Positions 63,210 through 64,000 of a stretch of 64,000 nucleotides of DNA are shown here, piece by piece (within the stretch, counting starts at the first letter, position 1; each line of letters opens with the position of its first letter). The stretch covers positions 1,674,001 to 1,738,000 of the forward strand of contig NZ_JAUSXO010000001.1 in the NCBI RefSeq assembly GCF_030816075.1, written 5' to 3'. The DNA is from Arthrobacter agilis. Lineage in GTDB: Bacteria > Actinomycetota > Actinomycetes > Actinomycetales > Micrococcaceae. The notes under the pieces are model-generated. The model was not told the origin of the DNA. It saw only the letters and a program-made list of their open reading frames with translations, and searched no databases. A program made the position numbers and the translations under genes.

Positions 63210-64000
63210 TCAGGCCGACTTGTTGCGGCGCTTCGCGACGACCTCGTGCGAGATCAGCGTGGGCTCCGCGCGCCGTCCGACGACGTCGTCCGTGATCACC
63301 ACGGTGGCGATGTCCTCGCGGCTCGGGAGGTCGAACATGACGGGCAGGAGCACTTCCTCCATGATGGCGCGCAGCCCGCGTGCGCCCGTGCCCCGGTCCA
63401 GGGCGAGGTCGGCGATCGCTTCGAGCGCCTTCGGTTCGAAGACGAGTTCCACGCCGTCGAGCAGGAACATCTTCTGGTACTGCTTCATGAGGGCGTTCTT
63501 GGGCTCGGTCAGGATCTGCATGAGCGCCGGGCGGTCGAGGTGCGTGACGGTGGTGATGACCGGCAGGCGGCCGATGAACTCGGGGATCAGCCCGAATTTC
63601 AGCAGGTCCTCCGGCATCACGTCGCCGTAGCTGGCTTCCTCGTTCTTCAGCGAGCTCAACGGCGCCCCGAAGCCGATCCCCTTGCGGCCCGCCCGCGACC
63701 CGATGATCTCCTCGAGGCCCGCGAAGGCCCCTGCCACGATGAAGAGCACGTTGGTGGTGTCGATCTGGATGAATTCCTGGTGCGGGTGCTTGCGTCCGCC
63801 CTGCGGAGGAACGGAGGCGACAGTGCCCTCGAGGATCTTCAGCAGCGCCTGCTGCACGCCCTCGCCGGAGACGTCGCGGGTGATCGACGGGTTCTCGCTC
63901 TTGCGGGAGATCTTGTCGATCTCGTCGATGTAGATGATGCCCTGCTCGGCCTTCTTCACGTCGTAGTCCGCGGCCTGGATGAGCTTGAGGAGGATGTTCT
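63210..64000 (-). CDS. clpX: ATP-dependent Clp protease ATP-binding subunit ClpX (C-terminal part)
   Basis: The right edge of the window cuts the gene; 263 residues up to the stop are visible. The sequence contains Walker [12 protein letters not shown], the sensor region [16 protein letters not shown] with [15 protein letters not shown], and the GFGAPL pore-loop/IGF region. The C-terminal small AAA+ domain ([23 protein letters not shown]) follows. It unfolds ssrA-tagged and regulatory proteins and feeds them to ClpP. The N-terminal zinc domain and Walker A lie outside. Confidence 0.96.
   Translation of the reverse strand, partial: NILLKLIQAADYDVKKAEQGIIYIDEIDKISRKSENPSITRDVSGEGVQQALLKILEGTVASVPPQGGRKHPHQEFIQIDTTNVLFIVAGAFAGLEEIIGSRAGRKGIGFGAPLSSLKNEEASYGDVMPEDLLKFGLIPEFIGRLPVITTVTHLDRPALMQILTEPKNALMKQYQKMFLLDGVELVFEPKALEAIADLALDRGTGARGLRAIMEEVLLPVMFDLPSREDIATVVITDDVVGRRAEPTLISHEVVAKRRNKSA

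Overview
The window reads as a chromosomal segment of a high-GC actinobacterium, most likely an Arthrobacter-type Micrococcaceae. This rests on actinobacterial families of unknown function (DUF6421, DUF3000, DUF4233), an actinobacterial ileS T-box leader, a relative of the mycothiol-dependent Rv2466c oxidoreductases, and leaderless GTG/ATG starts next to TATAAT-like boxes. The assignment comes from gene content only.

Layout. Positions 1-9.7 kb are core genome, very GC-rich: msrB, DUF6421, an SDR, a threonine-aldolase-type enzyme, DUF3000, RNase D, and a fadA-fadB beta-oxidation operon behind a perfect 24-bp palindromic operator. Positions 9.9-46.7 kb are accessory, visibly lower in GC, with longer gaps and many broken genes: an MmyB-type regulator with an in-frame amber stop, an SDR/hydrolase chimera, a frameshifted GH3 glycosidase, a multiply frameshifted DUF3060 lipoprotein, MarR and MerR remnants, an MFS fragment and an SDR stub. 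Positions 46.8-64 kb return to core genes: aldo/keto reductase, ndk, DUF4233, folC, ileS with its T-box, P450, lipid kinase, SDR, AraC regulator, valS, DsbA-like protein, a long-form GAPDH, and clpX, which runs off the window.

The most interesting region is 11.7-39 kb, which resembles the mycobacterial DosR (DevR) dormancy regulon rebuilt in a non-mycobacterium. It has a DosR-like response regulator and a two-GAF DosS-like histidine kinase with a His at the probable heme-ligand position. Around them lie three universal stress proteins, a nitroreductase, two pyridoxamine-oxidase-fold proteins, a CtpE-like P-type ATPase, an F420/NADP-reductase-like protein, a phosphoketolase, a BON protein, a DUF1003 membrane protein and a GAF-ANTAR regulator. 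By eye I find a recurring 14-bp motif, roughly RGGMCYWWNGNCCC, close to the DosR box, in front of several of these genes. It includes an inverted pair between the usp operon and dosR, one copy between dosS and the adjacent oxidase gene, and one at the centre of a 40-bp palindrome.

A second module (40.5-46.7 kb) holds an AcoR/MimR-type activator divergent from an amidohydrolase, a DUF59 Fe-S assembly protein, a zinc alcohol dehydrogenase and an MHS-type transporter. These are the usual accessory genes of a propane/phenol-type soluble diiron monooxygenase operon, but the monooxygenase genes themselves are absent from the window. A 17-bp palindrome sits between the activator and the operon.
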